Part shown: positions 24,603 to 33,320 of the stretch, piece after piece | Layout of the letters: the number at the start of each line of letters is the position of its first letter | Numbering within the stretch: position 1 is the stretch's first letter | Assembly: GCA_016715625.1 (NCBI GenBank) | Contig: JADJZU010000005.1 | Coordinates: forward strand, 1-64,000 | DNA from: Bacteroidota bacterium | GTDB taxonomy: Bacteria; Bacteroidota; Bacteroidia; Chitinophagales; LD1 | DNA: 64,000 bases | Direction of reading: 5' to 3' | The notes under the pieces: generated by a model | The model's database searches: none | What the model was told of the DNA's origin: nothing | What the model saw: only the letters and a program-made list of their open reading frames with translations | Translations under genes and position numbers: made by a program

Positions 24603-26024
24603 TTATTTACCTCTGCCATACAGCACCGTTTGCACGGTGTATATCATGATTTTGAAATCCATGAGTATGCTCATGTTTTCGATATAGATGATATCGTATT
24701 TCAAACGCTTAATCATTTCTTCTACGGAGGAGGCATAACCATACTTGACCATGCCCAGCGAAGTGATGCCCGGCTGCACTCTGAACACATGCCGGTAATA
24801 AGGGGCTTCTGCGGTTATTTTATCGGCAAAATATTTACGCTCGGCACGGGGTCCCACGATGCTCATTTCGCCCTTAATCACATTCCAGAACTGCGGCAGC
24901 TCATCGATACGGTATTTGCGAATGATTTTTCCGATGGGGGTAATGCGCGGGTCTTCCTCGGTGGTGAGTTGCGGACCATGTTGCTCGGCATTGGCATACA
25001 TAGAGCGAAACTTATAAATCATAAAGGGTTTGCCGTATTGTCCGAGCCGTTCCTGACTGTAAAAAATATCGCCTTTGTCGGTCCACCAGATTTTGAATGC
25101 TACATACAGCGTAACCGGCAGGGTAAGCACGATAGCTGAAGCAGAGGCAATAATATCAAACCAGCGCTTGGTGATGCGCTGCCATTCGCTCAGCATCACA
25201 GCCGGAATCTCAATAAAGCCTTCTCCTACCACATGATTCATTTTCACTGTGCCGGAGAGAATATCAAACATGTCGGGGATAATGCGGATGGTTACGTTTT
25301 TATCGGCTAGCCGGGTGATGATGTCATTCAACTGATGATGCTCTGAACTTTCAATAGCGATAATCACTTCCTCTATAGCTTCGTTGTGGCGTAAAATATC
25401 CTCCAGTTGCGCCAGCGTCCCCAGCATCTTTAACTCGGATGAAAGGGGATTGGATTGTTGCCCGTTGAGTTCTATGTAGCCTATAAATCGGAACCCGAAG
25501 TCATGCTGTTTTTTGGTTAGCTCTATATAGAGTTCGTTGGCTTTTACGCTGTTGCCAATCAGCAATGTTCCAAAGGAGACAGCCCCGGTTCGTATGTTTT
25601 TTTTCACCGCGTTCAAGACCAGCATACGAAGCGAGGTTGTAAACAAAAACTGCAGGGCAAACAACACAAAGAACGTGAGATAGTAATCGCTGTATTTTCT
25701 AACCCAATCGTCCAGGAGCAGCAGAAAGAAAATAACGATGGAGCCCAAAAAAGAAATCAGCAGCGTTTTGATGGTCTCCTGCAGGCGCGATTTTTTATAG
25801 AGGTCAGTGTAGCTGCCGGTGAAATAGAAAAAGAGCAGCCAGAGCTCGGGCACAATCAATATGGCTACCCAGAAATTATTGTTATTGAGTGGCAGCGAAA
25901 ACGAAAACGGCAACTGCTCAAACACAATTTTGCGGAACATGAACAGACCATACCACGATAAGATGGCAGCTACATAGTCGCTTAAAAGGTAAAGCCAGAT
26001 AGCATTCTTTCTTGTTGCTGTCAT
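24603..26024 (-). CDS. polyprenyl-phosphate sugar phosphotransferase (WcaJ/EpsE type)
   Basis: A 473-residue membrane enzyme that starts polysaccharide repeat synthesis by moving a sugar-1-phosphate onto undecaprenyl phosphate. Residues 1-150 hold four or five membrane helices. Residues 155-275 form a Rossmann-like domain (GTLLIGNSVKANELYIELTK, IRIIPDMFDILSGTV). The C-terminal 200 residues are the bacterial sugar transferase domain: KRWFDIIASASAIVLTLPVT, then FMIYKFRSMYANAEQ, IRKYRIDELPQFWNVIKGEM and SIVGPRAERKYF, ending VQPGITSLGMVKYGYASS. It is the third gene of a leftward unit with a Gfo/Idh oxidoreductase and a lipoprotein. Confidence 0.92.
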   Translation of the reverse strand: MTATRKNAIWLYLLSDYVAAILSWYGLFMFRKIVFEQLPFSFSLPLNNNNFWVAILIVPELWLLFFYFTGSYTDLYKKSRLQETIKTLLISFLGSIVIFFLLLLDDWVRKYSDYYLTFFVLFALQFLFTTSLRMLVLNAVKKNIRTGAVSFGTLLIGNSVKANELYIELTKKQHDFGFRFIGYIELNGQQSNPLSSELKMLGTLAQLEDILRHNEAIEEVIIAIESSEHHQLNDIITRLADKNVTIRIIPDMFDILSGTVKMNHVVGEGFIEIPAVMLSEWQRITKRWFDIIASASAIVLTLPVTLYVAFKIWWTDKGDIFYSQERLGQYGKPFMIYKFRSMYANAEQHGPQLTTEEDPRITPIGKIIRKYRIDELPQFWNVIKGEMSIVGPRAERKYFADKITAEAPYYRHVFRVQPGITSLGMVKYGYASSVEEMIKRLKYDIIYIENMSILMDFKIMIYTVQTVLYGRGK

Positions 26025-26050
26025 GTTCTTCAGACAATCCGGTGTGCAAA

Positions 26051-26866
26051 TCAGGGGTTAAAGTAAAGCAGTTTTACATTGTCTATCCACACACTGCCTC
26101 CGCTGCTGGTGGTGGGCCGTAGTGCTTCAAAATAGAGATTGTAAGTAGGGGCAGGGTTGGTGCCAATGGCCGTGCTCAGTTTAATGTAGATGTGGTTCCA
26201 GGTGCTTTTCGGATTAATGAAAAGAATAGGGTTGCGGATAACAGAACTACCGTTGGCGTAGTATCCGGCAAAAAAGGGCACCTCTGCTTTGTAGTCAAAC
26301 TCTAACCAGATTTCCTGCCCGGCCGGAAGTGCATAGCTGTTAATCTGTGCGGCAATCTTATTACTGTCTACACTGTTGACCGATAATTTTCCGCACCACA
26401 ATCCGTATTTCACATCTCCATCGCTCACCGGAGTGATGCCATTAAACCCGTTGGTGCTCTCAAAGGTTTCGGTGGCAAAACGGAATTGCGTGGCGGCTCT
26501 GTATCGGAAATACGGGCGATAGCTGTAAGTGGTATCCAGCCTGGCAAAAATAGAGAAGGTGTCGGGTTGATAAAAAGGATAGTTGATGCGAATGCCCGAT
26601 TGTCCGCTCTCTTCAATTCCGGCATTGACCAAAAACAACACCTCGTCTTTTTCCAGCACCGGAAAATTGGCCGGCAACTCATACGCGCCCAAATTGGTGG
26701 CACCTGTTTCCATCCACACATCGGTGATGCCGTGCGAGGAGCCGTCTTTCATGCCGGCTGTATCTATATTTAAATAAAAAGGGATGCCATCGTTGGGCAT
26801 GGGTTTGCAACCGGGCAACCAAAGGCCCAGCGCACACAAGACCCAAAAGCAGGAGCGAAATTTCAT
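26051..26866 (-). CDS. lipoprotein with jelly-roll-like domain
   Basis: The start at 26866 (MKFRSCFWVLCALGLWLPGC) is chosen because it gives a clean lipoprotein signal with lipobox LPGC (Cys20). The frame is open upstream to 26941. The mature 250 residues are beta-rich with Tyr/Phe-rich strands (SYRPYFRYRAATQFRFATET, LYFEALRPTTSSGGSVWIDN), like carbohydrate-binding or jelly-roll modules, but I recognise no family. It lies between the sugar transferase and the oxidoreductase on one strand, with 26 and 81 bases of spacing, so a role in polysaccharide export or surface attachment is plausible. Confidence 0.7.
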   Translation of the reverse strand: MKFRSCFWVLCALGLWLPGCKPMPNDGIPFYLNIDTAGMKDGSSHGITDVWMETGATNLGAYELPANFPVLEKDEVLFLVNAGIEESGQSGIRINYPFYQPDTFSIFARLDTTYSYRPYFRYRAATQFRFATETFESTNGFNGITPVSDGDVKYGLWCGKLSVNSVDSNKIAAQINSYALPAGQEIWLEFDYKAEVPFFAGYYANGSSVIRNPILFINPKSTWNHIYIKLSTAIGTNPAPTYNLYFEALRPTTSSGGSVWIDNVKLLYFNP

Positions 26867-26947
26867 AGACAACCAAACGCGAAATTGTTCCATAGATTGT
26901 TGCGAATAAAGCAGATTTAATGCTTTCGTGTACTGCTGCAAGGGCGA

Positions 26948-27946
26948 TTAAGGCTTGGTCACCAGTTGCTGGTTGATCTTATCTACAATCTGCTGCGCCA
27001 CCAGCATAGCCTTGTAGCCATCTTCAAAACTCACCGGCACCGGTTTATTTTGAGTAATGGATTTATGAAACAACTCCAGTTCCATTTTAATGGCATTCAC
27101 ATCTTTCTTTTCGGCTGTTTCGTACGTGATGTATTTTTTGGAAGAATCGGGCAGGGCAATTTCAAAGTGCTGGGTTTCTCCGTTGGTTTCCGGGGCCACA
27201 TCTTCTATTCGGAACACATCGCTTTTCTTTTTCAGAAAATCCATGCTGATGTAAGCTCCGGGCTGAAACACCCGCATCTTGCGCATGTTTTTGACCGATA
27301 CCCTGCTGGCTGTAATGTTCGCCACACAGCCGTTGTCAAACTCGATGCGCGCATTGGCAATATCGGGGCTCTTGCTCAGGATGGCCACTCCACTGGCGCT
27401 TATCTTTTTCACGTTGGCCTTCACGATGCTGAGGATAATGTCAATGTCGTGTATCATTAAATCCAGCACCACACTTACATCGGTGCCCCGCGGATTAAAC
27501 TCCGCCAAACGGTGCACCTCAATAAACATGGGTTTCAGATTCTTCTTATTCAAACTAAGCACAGCCGGATTAAACCGCTCCACGTGCCCCACCATGGCTT
27601 TGGTGCGCACCTCATCCATCAGCAGCATCAGCTCGTGGGCTTCTTCTACCGAAGAGGCCAGCGGTTTTTCGACAAACACGTGCTTCGCTTTTTTAATGGC
27701 ATCATGTGCAATTTTGAAGTGCGTGGTCGTGGGCGACACAATATCCACCGCATCGCAGGCTTCAATCAGTTTTTTGGGAGAATCGAAACGGGTAATACCG
27801 AACTCAGCGATTGCTTTTTCAGCCTGGCTATCATCCGGGTCGTAGAAGCCAACAATTTCAAAGCCGGAAATTTCTTTCAGAATCCTGACATGTATTTTGC
27901 CCAGATGCCCCACTCCAAATACGCCTATGCGAACCATTTTTGCCAT
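26948..27946 (-). CDS. Gfo/Idh/MocA family oxidoreductase
   Basis: The protein has 332 residues from MAKMVRIGVFGVGHLGKIHV at 27946; the frame stays open upstream to 28426 but that part overlaps the divergent mtaB and is not coding. The Rossmann motif GVFGVGHLG is at residues 8-16. The family marks VDIVSPTTTHFKIAHDAIKK and HVFVEKPLASSVEEA, containing the catalytic EKP Lys, follow, then VVLDLMIHDIDIILSIV with the conserved D..iHDid. Such enzymes oxidise or reduce sugar or NDP-sugar substrates with NAD(P). With the sugar transferase downstream, an NDP-sugar substrate is likely. Confidence 0.9.
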   Translation of the reverse strand: MAKMVRIGVFGVGHLGKIHVRILKEISGFEIVGFYDPDDSQAEKAIAEFGITRFDSPKKLIEACDAVDIVSPTTTHFKIAHDAIKKAKHVFVEKPLASSVEEAHELMLLMDEVRTKAMVGHVERFNPAVLSLNKKNLKPMFIEVHRLAEFNPRGTDVSVVLDLMIHDIDIILSIVKANVKKISASGVAILSKSPDIANARIEFDNGCVANITASRVSVKNMRKMRVFQPGAYISMDFLKKKSDVFRIEDVAPETNGETQHFEIALPDSSKKYITYETAEKKDVNAIKMELELFHKSITQNKPVPVSFEDGYKAMLVAQQIVDKINQQLVTKP

Positions 27947-28063
27947 GAAACGAATGTAGACCCCGTTTGACGCTTTTATACGGCATGTATGCAAGGGCCG
28001 TTGTTGATTGCATGAATAAATAGGCAACCCGGGCTTTGCTTTACCAATTCGGGCAATTAAGAA

Positions 28064-28071
28064 TAAATTCG
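28064..28071 (+). promoter_or_regulatory. putative -7 element TAAATTCG just ahead of mtaB
   Basis: TAAATTCG ends 4 bases before the ATG at 28076, so the transcript would be leaderless or nearly so. A TTTG at 28035-28038 is 25 bases upstream, longer than the 18-19 base spacing seen elsewhere. This makes the call tentative. Confidence 0.4.
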
Positions 28072-28075
28072 CCCC

Positions 28076-29410
28076 ATGTTTTACAACAGAAAGTTTGCGC
28101 TGCACACCCTGGGGTGCAAACTCAATTTTTCCGAAACATCGGCCATTGGCCGCATACTCACCGAGCAGGGCTTTCAAAAAGTGGAGTTCAGCGATGCGGC
28201 CGATTTTTACATCATTAATACCTGCTCGGTAACGCAAAATGCCGACAAGGAAACCCGGCAGATTGTGCGCACCGCCAGGCGGACCAACCCCGATGCCAAA
28301 GTGGTGGTCATTGGCTGCTATGCGCAGCTCAAGCCGCAGGATATAGCCTCCATTGCCGGGGTTAACATGGTGCTGGGGGCCAGCGAAAAGTTTAAGATAC
28401 ATGAACACCTGGAAGCTATGGAGCAAAGCGAGGCAGCTGTGGTGCTCTCCGGCAATATTGAGGAAGTGGGCTTTTATGCCGATGCCTATTCGCAGGGCGA
28501 GCGCACCCGCAGTTTTTTAAAAGTGCAGGATGGCTGCGATTATTTCTGCTCTTTCTGCACCATTCCCATGGCGCGCGGCAAAAGCAGGAGCCACACCATA
28601 GCGCACACGGTGGCAGTGGCACAGAAAGTAGCCGCCACCGGAGTAAAAGAAGTGGTGCTCACCGGGGTGAACATTGGCGACTTTGGAAAAACACAAGATG
28701 GCAACGAGCGCACCGGGGAGAATTTCTATCAACTCATTCAGCAGCTGGATGCCGTAGCGGGAGTGGAGCGTTTTCGTATTTCGTCTATTGAACCCAATTT
28801 GCTCACCAACGAAATTATCGACTTTGTGGCCGGCAGCCGAAGCTTTCAGCCTCACTTCCATATTCCGTTGCAGTCCGGTTCCGATAAAATTCTGAAGCTC
28901 ATGCGCAGAAAATATCTCACTAAACTGTATGCCGAGCGCGTGGCCAGGATTAAAGCCGCTATGCCACATGCCTGCATAGGAGTAGATGTGATTGTGGGTT
29001 TTCCGGGCGAAACGCAGGAGCAGTTTCTGGAAACGTATCAGTTCCTTACTGAGTTGGATATTTCCTACCTGCATGTGTTTACCTACAGCGAACGCGCCAA
29101 TACCCGCGCCCTGAACATTCAACCGGTGGTGCCGGTGGCCGAGCGCAAAGAGCGAAATAAAATGCTGCGCATCCTATCCGAGAAAAAGAAACGCCAGTTC
29201 TATGAAGCGCACACGCAGACCGAACGCAACGTTTTGTTTGAAGCCGAAAATGACGGAGGCCTGATGTATGGCTTCACCGATAACTATATCAAAGTAGCGG
29301 TGCCCTATGAGGAGGGCCTGGTAAACACCATTCAGCCCGTGTGGCTGAGCGAGGTGTCCGATTTTGGATATGTGAAAGGCACGCTGGTGCCGGCCCTTAA
29401 AATGGCCTGA
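28076..29410 (+). CDS. mtaB: tRNA t6A37 methylthiotransferase MtaB
   Basis: A 444-residue radical-SAM methylthiotransferase that adds a methylthio group to N6-threonylcarbamoyl-A37 in tRNAs reading ANN codons. The N-terminal UPF0004 domain has the three cluster cysteines (GCKLNFSET, NTCSVT, GCYAQ). The radical-SAM cluster is C154-DYF-C158-SF-C161 within QDGCDYFCSFCTIPMARGKS. ISSIEPNLLTNEIIDF and HIPLQSGSDKILKLMRRKY are family segments, and a TRAM-like C-terminal region follows. MtaB is favoured over MiaB or RimO by its length and the CKLN..E start. It is followed 9 bases later by an M20 peptidase gene. Confidence 0.93.
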   Translation: MFYNRKFALHTLGCKLNFSETSAIGRILTEQGFQKVEFSDAADFYIINTCSVTQNADKETRQIVRTARRTNPDAKVVVIGCYAQLKPQDIASIAGVNMVLGASEKFKIHEHLEAMEQSEAAVVLSGNIEEVGFYADAYSQGERTRSFLKVQDGCDYFCSFCTIPMARGKSRSHTIAHTVAVAQKVAATGVKEVVLTGVNIGDFGKTQDGNERTGENFYQLIQQLDAVAGVERFRISSIEPNLLTNEIIDFVAGSRSFQPHFHIPLQSGSDKILKLMRRKYLTKLYAERVARIKAAMPHACIGVDVIVGFPGETQEQFLETYQFLTELDISYLHVFTYSERANTRALNIQPVVPVAERKERNKMLRILSEKKKRQFYEAHTQTERNVLFEAENDGGLMYGFTDNYIKVAVPYEEGLVNTIQPVWLSEVSDFGYVKGTLVPALKMA

Positions 29411-29419
29411 TATTCTGCT

Positions 29420-30586
29420 ATGCTCCAACAAAAGATTCAACAGCTTTCCGAAAAATACTTTCCGCGGGTGATAGCCTTGCGAAGGCAACTGCACGCTCAC
29501 CCCGAACTGAGCTGGGCCGAAACCGAAACATCTAAACTGGTAGCGCAGGAACTGATGCGCTGTGGCATTGAGGTGCAAACCCGCGTAGCCAAAAATGGCG
29601 TGGTGGGTTTACTGAAAGGGAAAAATCCGGAGGCCCGGTGCCTGGCCCTGCGGGCCGATATGGATGCCTTGCCCATTACCGAAGAAAACGAGGTGGACTA
29701 TTGCTCGCAAAACGAAGGGGTGATGCATGCCTGCGGGCACGATGTACACACCGCCAACCTGCTGGGGACGGCCATGATACTCTCCGAACTGCGCGATGAA
29801 CTGGAAGGCACCATCAAATTTATTTTTCAGCCCAGCGAAGAAAAAATTCCGAGTGGAGCCGAGGCCATGATACAGGCGGGGGTGTTAGAAAACCCGAAAG
29901 TGGACAAGATTTTTGGCCTGCATGTTTCGCCCGAGATAGAGGCCGGTCAGTTTGGGTTTTGCCCCGGCAAGTTTATGGCCAGCAGCGATGAAATTTACCT
30001 TACGGTGCATGGCAAAGGCGGCCATGCTGCGCGCCCGGAAGAACTCAAAAACCCTTTGCTCATTGCCGCTGAAATTTTGCTGGAGCTGCGGATGCTCTCC
30101 AACCCGCAGGTGCCGGTGGTGCTCTCGTTTGGCAAAATAGAAGGCAAAGGCGCTACCAATGTGGTGCCCGACAAAGTGGAAATAGCCGGCACGCTTCGCT
30201 GCTTTGACGAGCAACTGCGTACCCAGCTCCATCAGCAGATTGCATTTTTGTGTGAGCGGGTGACAGAGAAATATCATACCCATGTCGACATTCATATCCT
30301 AAAGGGATATCCCGTGCTGCTGAACCATACCGAAACCACCCGGCAGGCTAAGGAGCAGGCCATCGCCTACCTGGGCACCAAACAGGTGCTGGACATTCCA
30401 TCGCGCATGGGCAGCGAGGATTTTGCCTATTACACCCATCAGGTGCCGGCCTGTTTTTATCGCCTGGGCGTGGGCAACAAAAAGAAAGGCATTACAGCCG
30501 GGCTGCACACCGCTACTTTTAATGTAGATGAGGATGCGCTGAAAGAAAGTATCGGGTTAATGAGCTGGCTGGCCATGAAGGCCTGA
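29420..30586 (+). CDS. M20 family amidohydrolase/peptidase
   Basis: A 388-residue zinc-dependent amidohydrolase of the M20D (hippurate/IAA-amino-acid hydrolase) type. Motifs are FPRVIALRRQLHAHPELSWA near the N-terminus, ALRADMDALPI, the metal ligands in MHACGHDVHTANLLG, and FQPSEEKIPSGAEAMIQAGV with the catalytic Glu pair. The dimerisation lid lies around residues 185-300 (GKGGHAARPEELKNPLLIA). A final metal His is in GLHTATFNVDED. No signal peptide is seen, so it is cytoplasmic. It is transcribed with mtaB, probably by chance of arrangement. Confidence 0.92.
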   Translation: MLQQKIQQLSEKYFPRVIALRRQLHAHPELSWAETETSKLVAQELMRCGIEVQTRVAKNGVVGLLKGKNPEARCLALRADMDALPITEENEVDYCSQNEGVMHACGHDVHTANLLGTAMILSELRDELEGTIKFIFQPSEEKIPSGAEAMIQAGVLENPKVDKIFGLHVSPEIEAGQFGFCPGKFMASSDEIYLTVHGKGGHAARPEELKNPLLIAAEILLELRMLSNPQVPVVLSFGKIEGKGATNVVPDKVEIAGTLRCFDEQLRTQLHQQIAFLCERVTEKYHTHVDIHILKGYPVLLNHTETTRQAKEQAIAYLGTKQVLDIPSRMGSEDFAYYTHQVPACFYRLGVGNKKKGITAGLHTATFNVDEDALKESIGLMSWLAMKA

Positions 30587-31849
30587 TTATTCTACTACTA
30601 CCTTTCCGCTCTTCACTAGTTCATTCGAAGCGGTTTTAAGCTGATAGAAATACACTCCGGCAGCTGCGTTTCCCATGTCCATATTCATTGGATTGGTTTT
30701 TACTTCCTTCCGGCTTATCAAATTTCCGTTTAGGTCCTCCAATTCAAAAAGCAAAGGATTACTTAAATCGTAACCCTTCAATCGTAATTCGTAATTCCCT
30801 TTATTGGGGTTTGGAAACACACTCACTTCTATATTGCTTTTCAGTGCTTCCACACCGGAGGCAGCACTTGGCGTAATTTCTAAAATGCGCACCGGTGTGC
30901 CATCGCTCCAGTTGCCCATGCCGTGCTGCTCGGGCGTGTCGCCAAAGGCATATTCGCAGTTTTGGTTGTGCAGCGCGCAATCCATAAGCGCATCCTGCAG
31001 TTTCCAGGTGCAGTAAAAATCAAAAGCATCTACCGGTCCGCTGCCCGAGGCGGCAATAAATAAATTGGTTTCGCCATTGTCGAAGGCGGCATCGCCCGCC
31101 AGGGGGTCAAAGTGCGAGGCGGTGATGCCGGGCGAACCGTGATTGTCGGCATAGGTGTGCACCAGATTTTTAATGCTCGTGGGGGTGTTCACCGCCTGAT
31201 TGTAAATAGTAGTGCCGGGGGCGGTGCCCACAATAATGTCGTTCTCACTCACCAGCGACAGATACATCACATCGGCCGGAAAGGCCGAATAATCAGGCGA
31301 CAGAAAACCCGCAGCACCGGGCTGCATAGAGAATGCCGTCAGCGGCTTGGGCAGGCCATACTGCTGATACAGCATACTCATATTGGCCGTTAAAATGCCG
31401 CCCACCGAATGCCCCAGTATAAAGAAATGCGCGGTGCGGGGTTTCACATGCCCCGGCAATTGCAGCGTATCCAGCGCGCGCAGAATGCCCTTGGCGCAGC
31501 TATCGTTAAAGGTGGTGTTGCTGGTGTTGAGGTCTTTTTGGTAGCGCGGATAAATCACAATGTTTCCCTTCCGCACCAGGTGCTTAATGAAAGCTCCGTA
31601 GAGCTTGGGATTGGTTTCGCCCAGACCGTGGATAAACACCACCACATCGGCCGAGTCGGGGGTGGGGGTATTGGGTTCATAGAGCCAGAAATCGCTGCCG
31701 CTGCCGTTGGTGCCATAGTCGTATTGTGTCACATCGCCAAAGCTATAATCGCTTCCCCCGGGGCCCGTGGCGGGTTGGCCGGGCTGCGTAATTTGAGCCA
31801 CAGAAAACAGGCAGGCAAACAGGGCGGGTAAACTGAGCAGGGCTTTCAT
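30587..31849 (-). CDS. secreted alpha/beta hydrolase with T9SS type A tail
   Basis: A 420-residue protein with a signal peptide (MKALLSLPALFACLFSVAQ). Its alpha/beta-hydrolase core has the oxyanion strand DVVVFIHGLGE, the nucleophile elbow FILGHSVGGILTANM (GHSVG) and a candidate catalytic His in ASHFDPLAGDAAF. No disulphide pattern or known lipase lid is obvious, so the substrate is unknown; esterase or lipase are the likely classes. The last 75 residues form a T9SS type A domain (IEVSVFPNPNKGNYELRLKG, AAAGVYFYQLKTASNELVKS). Its stop abuts the stop of the M20 gene. A good promoter lies at 31872-31900, and a set of palindromes lies 160-320 bases upstream. Confidence 0.87.
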   Translation of the reverse strand: MKALLSLPALFACLFSVAQITQPGQPATGPGGSDYSFGDVTQYDYGTNGSGSDFWLYEPNTPTPDSADVVVFIHGLGETNPKLYGAFIKHLVRKGNIVIYPRYQKDLNTSNTTFNDSCAKGILRALDTLQLPGHVKPRTAHFFILGHSVGGILTANMSMLYQQYGLPKPLTAFSMQPGAAGFLSPDYSAFPADVMYLSLVSENDIIVGTAPGTTIYNQAVNTPTSIKNLVHTYADNHGSPGITASHFDPLAGDAAFDNGETNLFIAASGSGPVDAFDFYCTWKLQDALMDCALHNQNCEYAFGDTPEQHGMGNWSDGTPVRILEITPSAASGVEALKSNIEVSVFPNPNKGNYELRLKGYDLSNPLLFELEDLNGNLISRKEVKTNPMNMDMGNAAAGVYFYQLKTASNELVKSGKVVVE

Positions 31850-31871
31850 ATCGTATCTGTTTTAGTGTTTC

Positions 31872-31900
31872 TAAAGGTAAATAATTTAAGCAATAATCAA
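31872..31900 (-). promoter_or_regulatory. promoter for the secreted hydrolase gene
   Basis: On the minus strand TTG (31898-31900) and TACCTTTA (31872-31879) are 18 bases apart, the same spacing as at 15541 and 19609. The ATG at 31849 is 22 bases downstream of the -7 box. Confidence 0.6.
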
Positions 31901-32010
31901 GGCGCAAGGAGCGATGAGGCTTAACGCTACTATCATAATCTATGCATTGAAAATTCACCAAATGGACCTTTTTAACTCACACCTGTGTATCTTTTCGTCA
32001 TAATGATGGG

Positions 32011-32163
32011 GTCAATGACTCATACTTTGGAGGTCATTGACTCACTATAGGTACAGTTTTTACGTATATGTTATACCTGTTTAGCATACAAATGTGATTA
32101 AAATGGGTATACCTTATACATATTTTGAGCACATCACATACATAAAAAATGTATAACGTATAC
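32011..32163. promoter_or_regulatory. operator-like array: two TGACTCA sites and three GTATA-N3-TATAC palindromes
   Basis: GTCAATGACTCA (32011-32022) recurs as GTCATTGACTCA (32033-32044), 22 bases apart. Downstream are three 13-bp palindromes: GTATATGTTATAC (32064-32076), GTATACCTTATAC (32107-32119) and GTATAACGTATAC (32151-32163), 43 and 44 bases apart. Each is followed by an A/T-rich tail of the form TnTTTT. The array is the main content of the 470-base gap between the start of the secreted hydrolase (31849) and the end of cysM (32321). Nothing else recognisable lies in that gap. A helically phased regulator-binding region is the simplest reading. Confidence 0.6.
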
Positions 32164-32320
32164 CTATTTTATTCCATCAGAGCGGTTCGCTCCCCCGCAT
32201 TTTCTGTTTTTCGTCCCGCCAGGGCCTCCCAAAGCCCGGCCTAAGCGCAAGCGGGGAGCCCGAAGCTACAAAGTAACGCTATTGTTCATTGCCGCCCCGA
32301 TAGGGGAGGAGCGATTTGCC

Positions 32321-33202
32321 TTACCCAAATAAATCGCTGCTGAGGTAGCGGTCGCCCCGGTCGCAGATAATGGCTACGATAAGACCTTCGGTGAGTTCGG
32401 CTGCCAGTTGGGTAGCAATATGCACGGCCCCTCCGCTGCTCATGCCGCAAAACACGCCTTCTTCGCGCGCCAGCCTGCGTGCCATGGCCGTGGCTTCGGC
32501 CTGCGACACATCTATTACCCGGTCCACCCGGTGTGGTTCAAATATTTTAGGTAGATACTCCACCGGCCAGCGCCTGATGCCGGGTATCTTAGAGCCATCG
32601 GTGGGCTGTGCCCCCACTATCTGTATGGCTGCGTTTTGCTCTTTCAAAAATCTTGACACCCCCATAATGGTGCCCGTGGTGCCCATAGACGACACAAAGT
32701 GCGTTACCTGGCCTTGCGTATCGTTCCATATTTCGGGGCCGGTGGTTTGGTAGTGCGCACCGTAATTGTCGGGGTTGGCAAATTGATTCAACATCAGGTA
32801 GCCGCCTTTACTTACCCGGGCAGTGGCATAATCTATAGCCGCTTCCATGGAGCCCGCAGCGGGGGTGAGGGTCACCTTGGCACCAAAGGCTTCCATCGTG
32901 AGCACCCGCTCGCGCGTAGAGTTTTCGGGCATCACCAGTTCTATCTCCACTCCAAAGAGCCGCGCTATCATAGCCAGCGCAATGCCCGTGTTGCCGCTGG
33001 TGGCTTCTATCAGTTTCATGCCGGGCTTCAGCTCGCCCCGGTCCAGTGCGCCCTTTATCATGCCATAAGCGGCACGGTCTTTCACGCTGCCCCCGGGGTT
33101 GTTGCCCTCCAGCTTGCCGTAGAGTTTCACGCGCGGGTTCGGGTTAATCTGCTTTAATTCTACCAGGGGCGTATTGCCCACCAAATCAAGAAGTGTTGCC
33201 AT
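32321..33202 (-). CDS. cysM: cysteine synthase B
   Basis: A 293-residue PLP enzyme that makes cysteine from O-acetylserine and sulfide (or thiosulfate). The PLP lysine is K41 in NNPGGSVKDRAAYGMI. The substrate-loop motif is LIEATSGNTGIALAMIARLF and the phosphate cup is SSMGTTGTIMGVSRFL. VPRE-like MPENSTRERVLTMEAFGAKV and the Arg/Trp-containing PGIRRWPVEYLPKIF favour CysM over CysK, which is usually longer. The gene is divergent from cysC-cysD-cysN across a 118-base gap, so sulfate activation and cysteine synthesis are probably controlled together. Confidence 0.93.
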   Translation of the reverse strand: MATLLDLVGNTPLVELKQINPNPRVKLYGKLEGNNPGGSVKDRAAYGMIKGALDRGELKPGMKLIEATSGNTGIALAMIARLFGVEIELVMPENSTRERVLTMEAFGAKVTLTPAAGSMEAAIDYATARVSKGGYLMLNQFANPDNYGAHYQTTGPEIWNDTQGQVTHFVSSMGTTGTIMGVSRFLKEQNAAIQIVGAQPTDGSKIPGIRRWPVEYLPKIFEPHRVDRVIDVSQAEATAMARRLAREEGVFCGMSSGGAVHIATQLAAELTEGLIVAIICDRGDRYLSSDLFG

Positions 33203-33301
33203 ATAGCGCGCTTAGATAAACATTCTGCGGTGTGTCAATACCCGGTTCTCCGGCCGCGAAAGCCATCAGTCTATTTACTTTATAGATTAAGCATGAAAAG
33301 A

Positions 33302-33309
33302 TATATTCG
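33302..33309 (+). promoter_or_regulatory. putative -7 element TATATTCG for cysC
   Basis: TATATTCG lies 11 bases before the ATG at 33321, predicting a very short leader. No -33 TTG is found at 18-19 bases, so the call rests on one element. Confidence 0.35.
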
Positions 33310-33320
33310 CGCCCTCGAAG

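Noticed and set aside
28076..28426. N-terminal 160-residue extension of the Gfo/Idh oxidoreductase
   Set aside because: It overlaps the divergent mtaB on the opposite strand, and the Rossmann motif begins right after the ATG at 27946.
32064..32163. Chromosome dif/Xer site or dnaA-box origin
   Set aside because: The GTATA-N3-TATAC palindromes do not have the two-arm XerC/XerD layout, and no DnaA-box cluster or dnaA gene is near.
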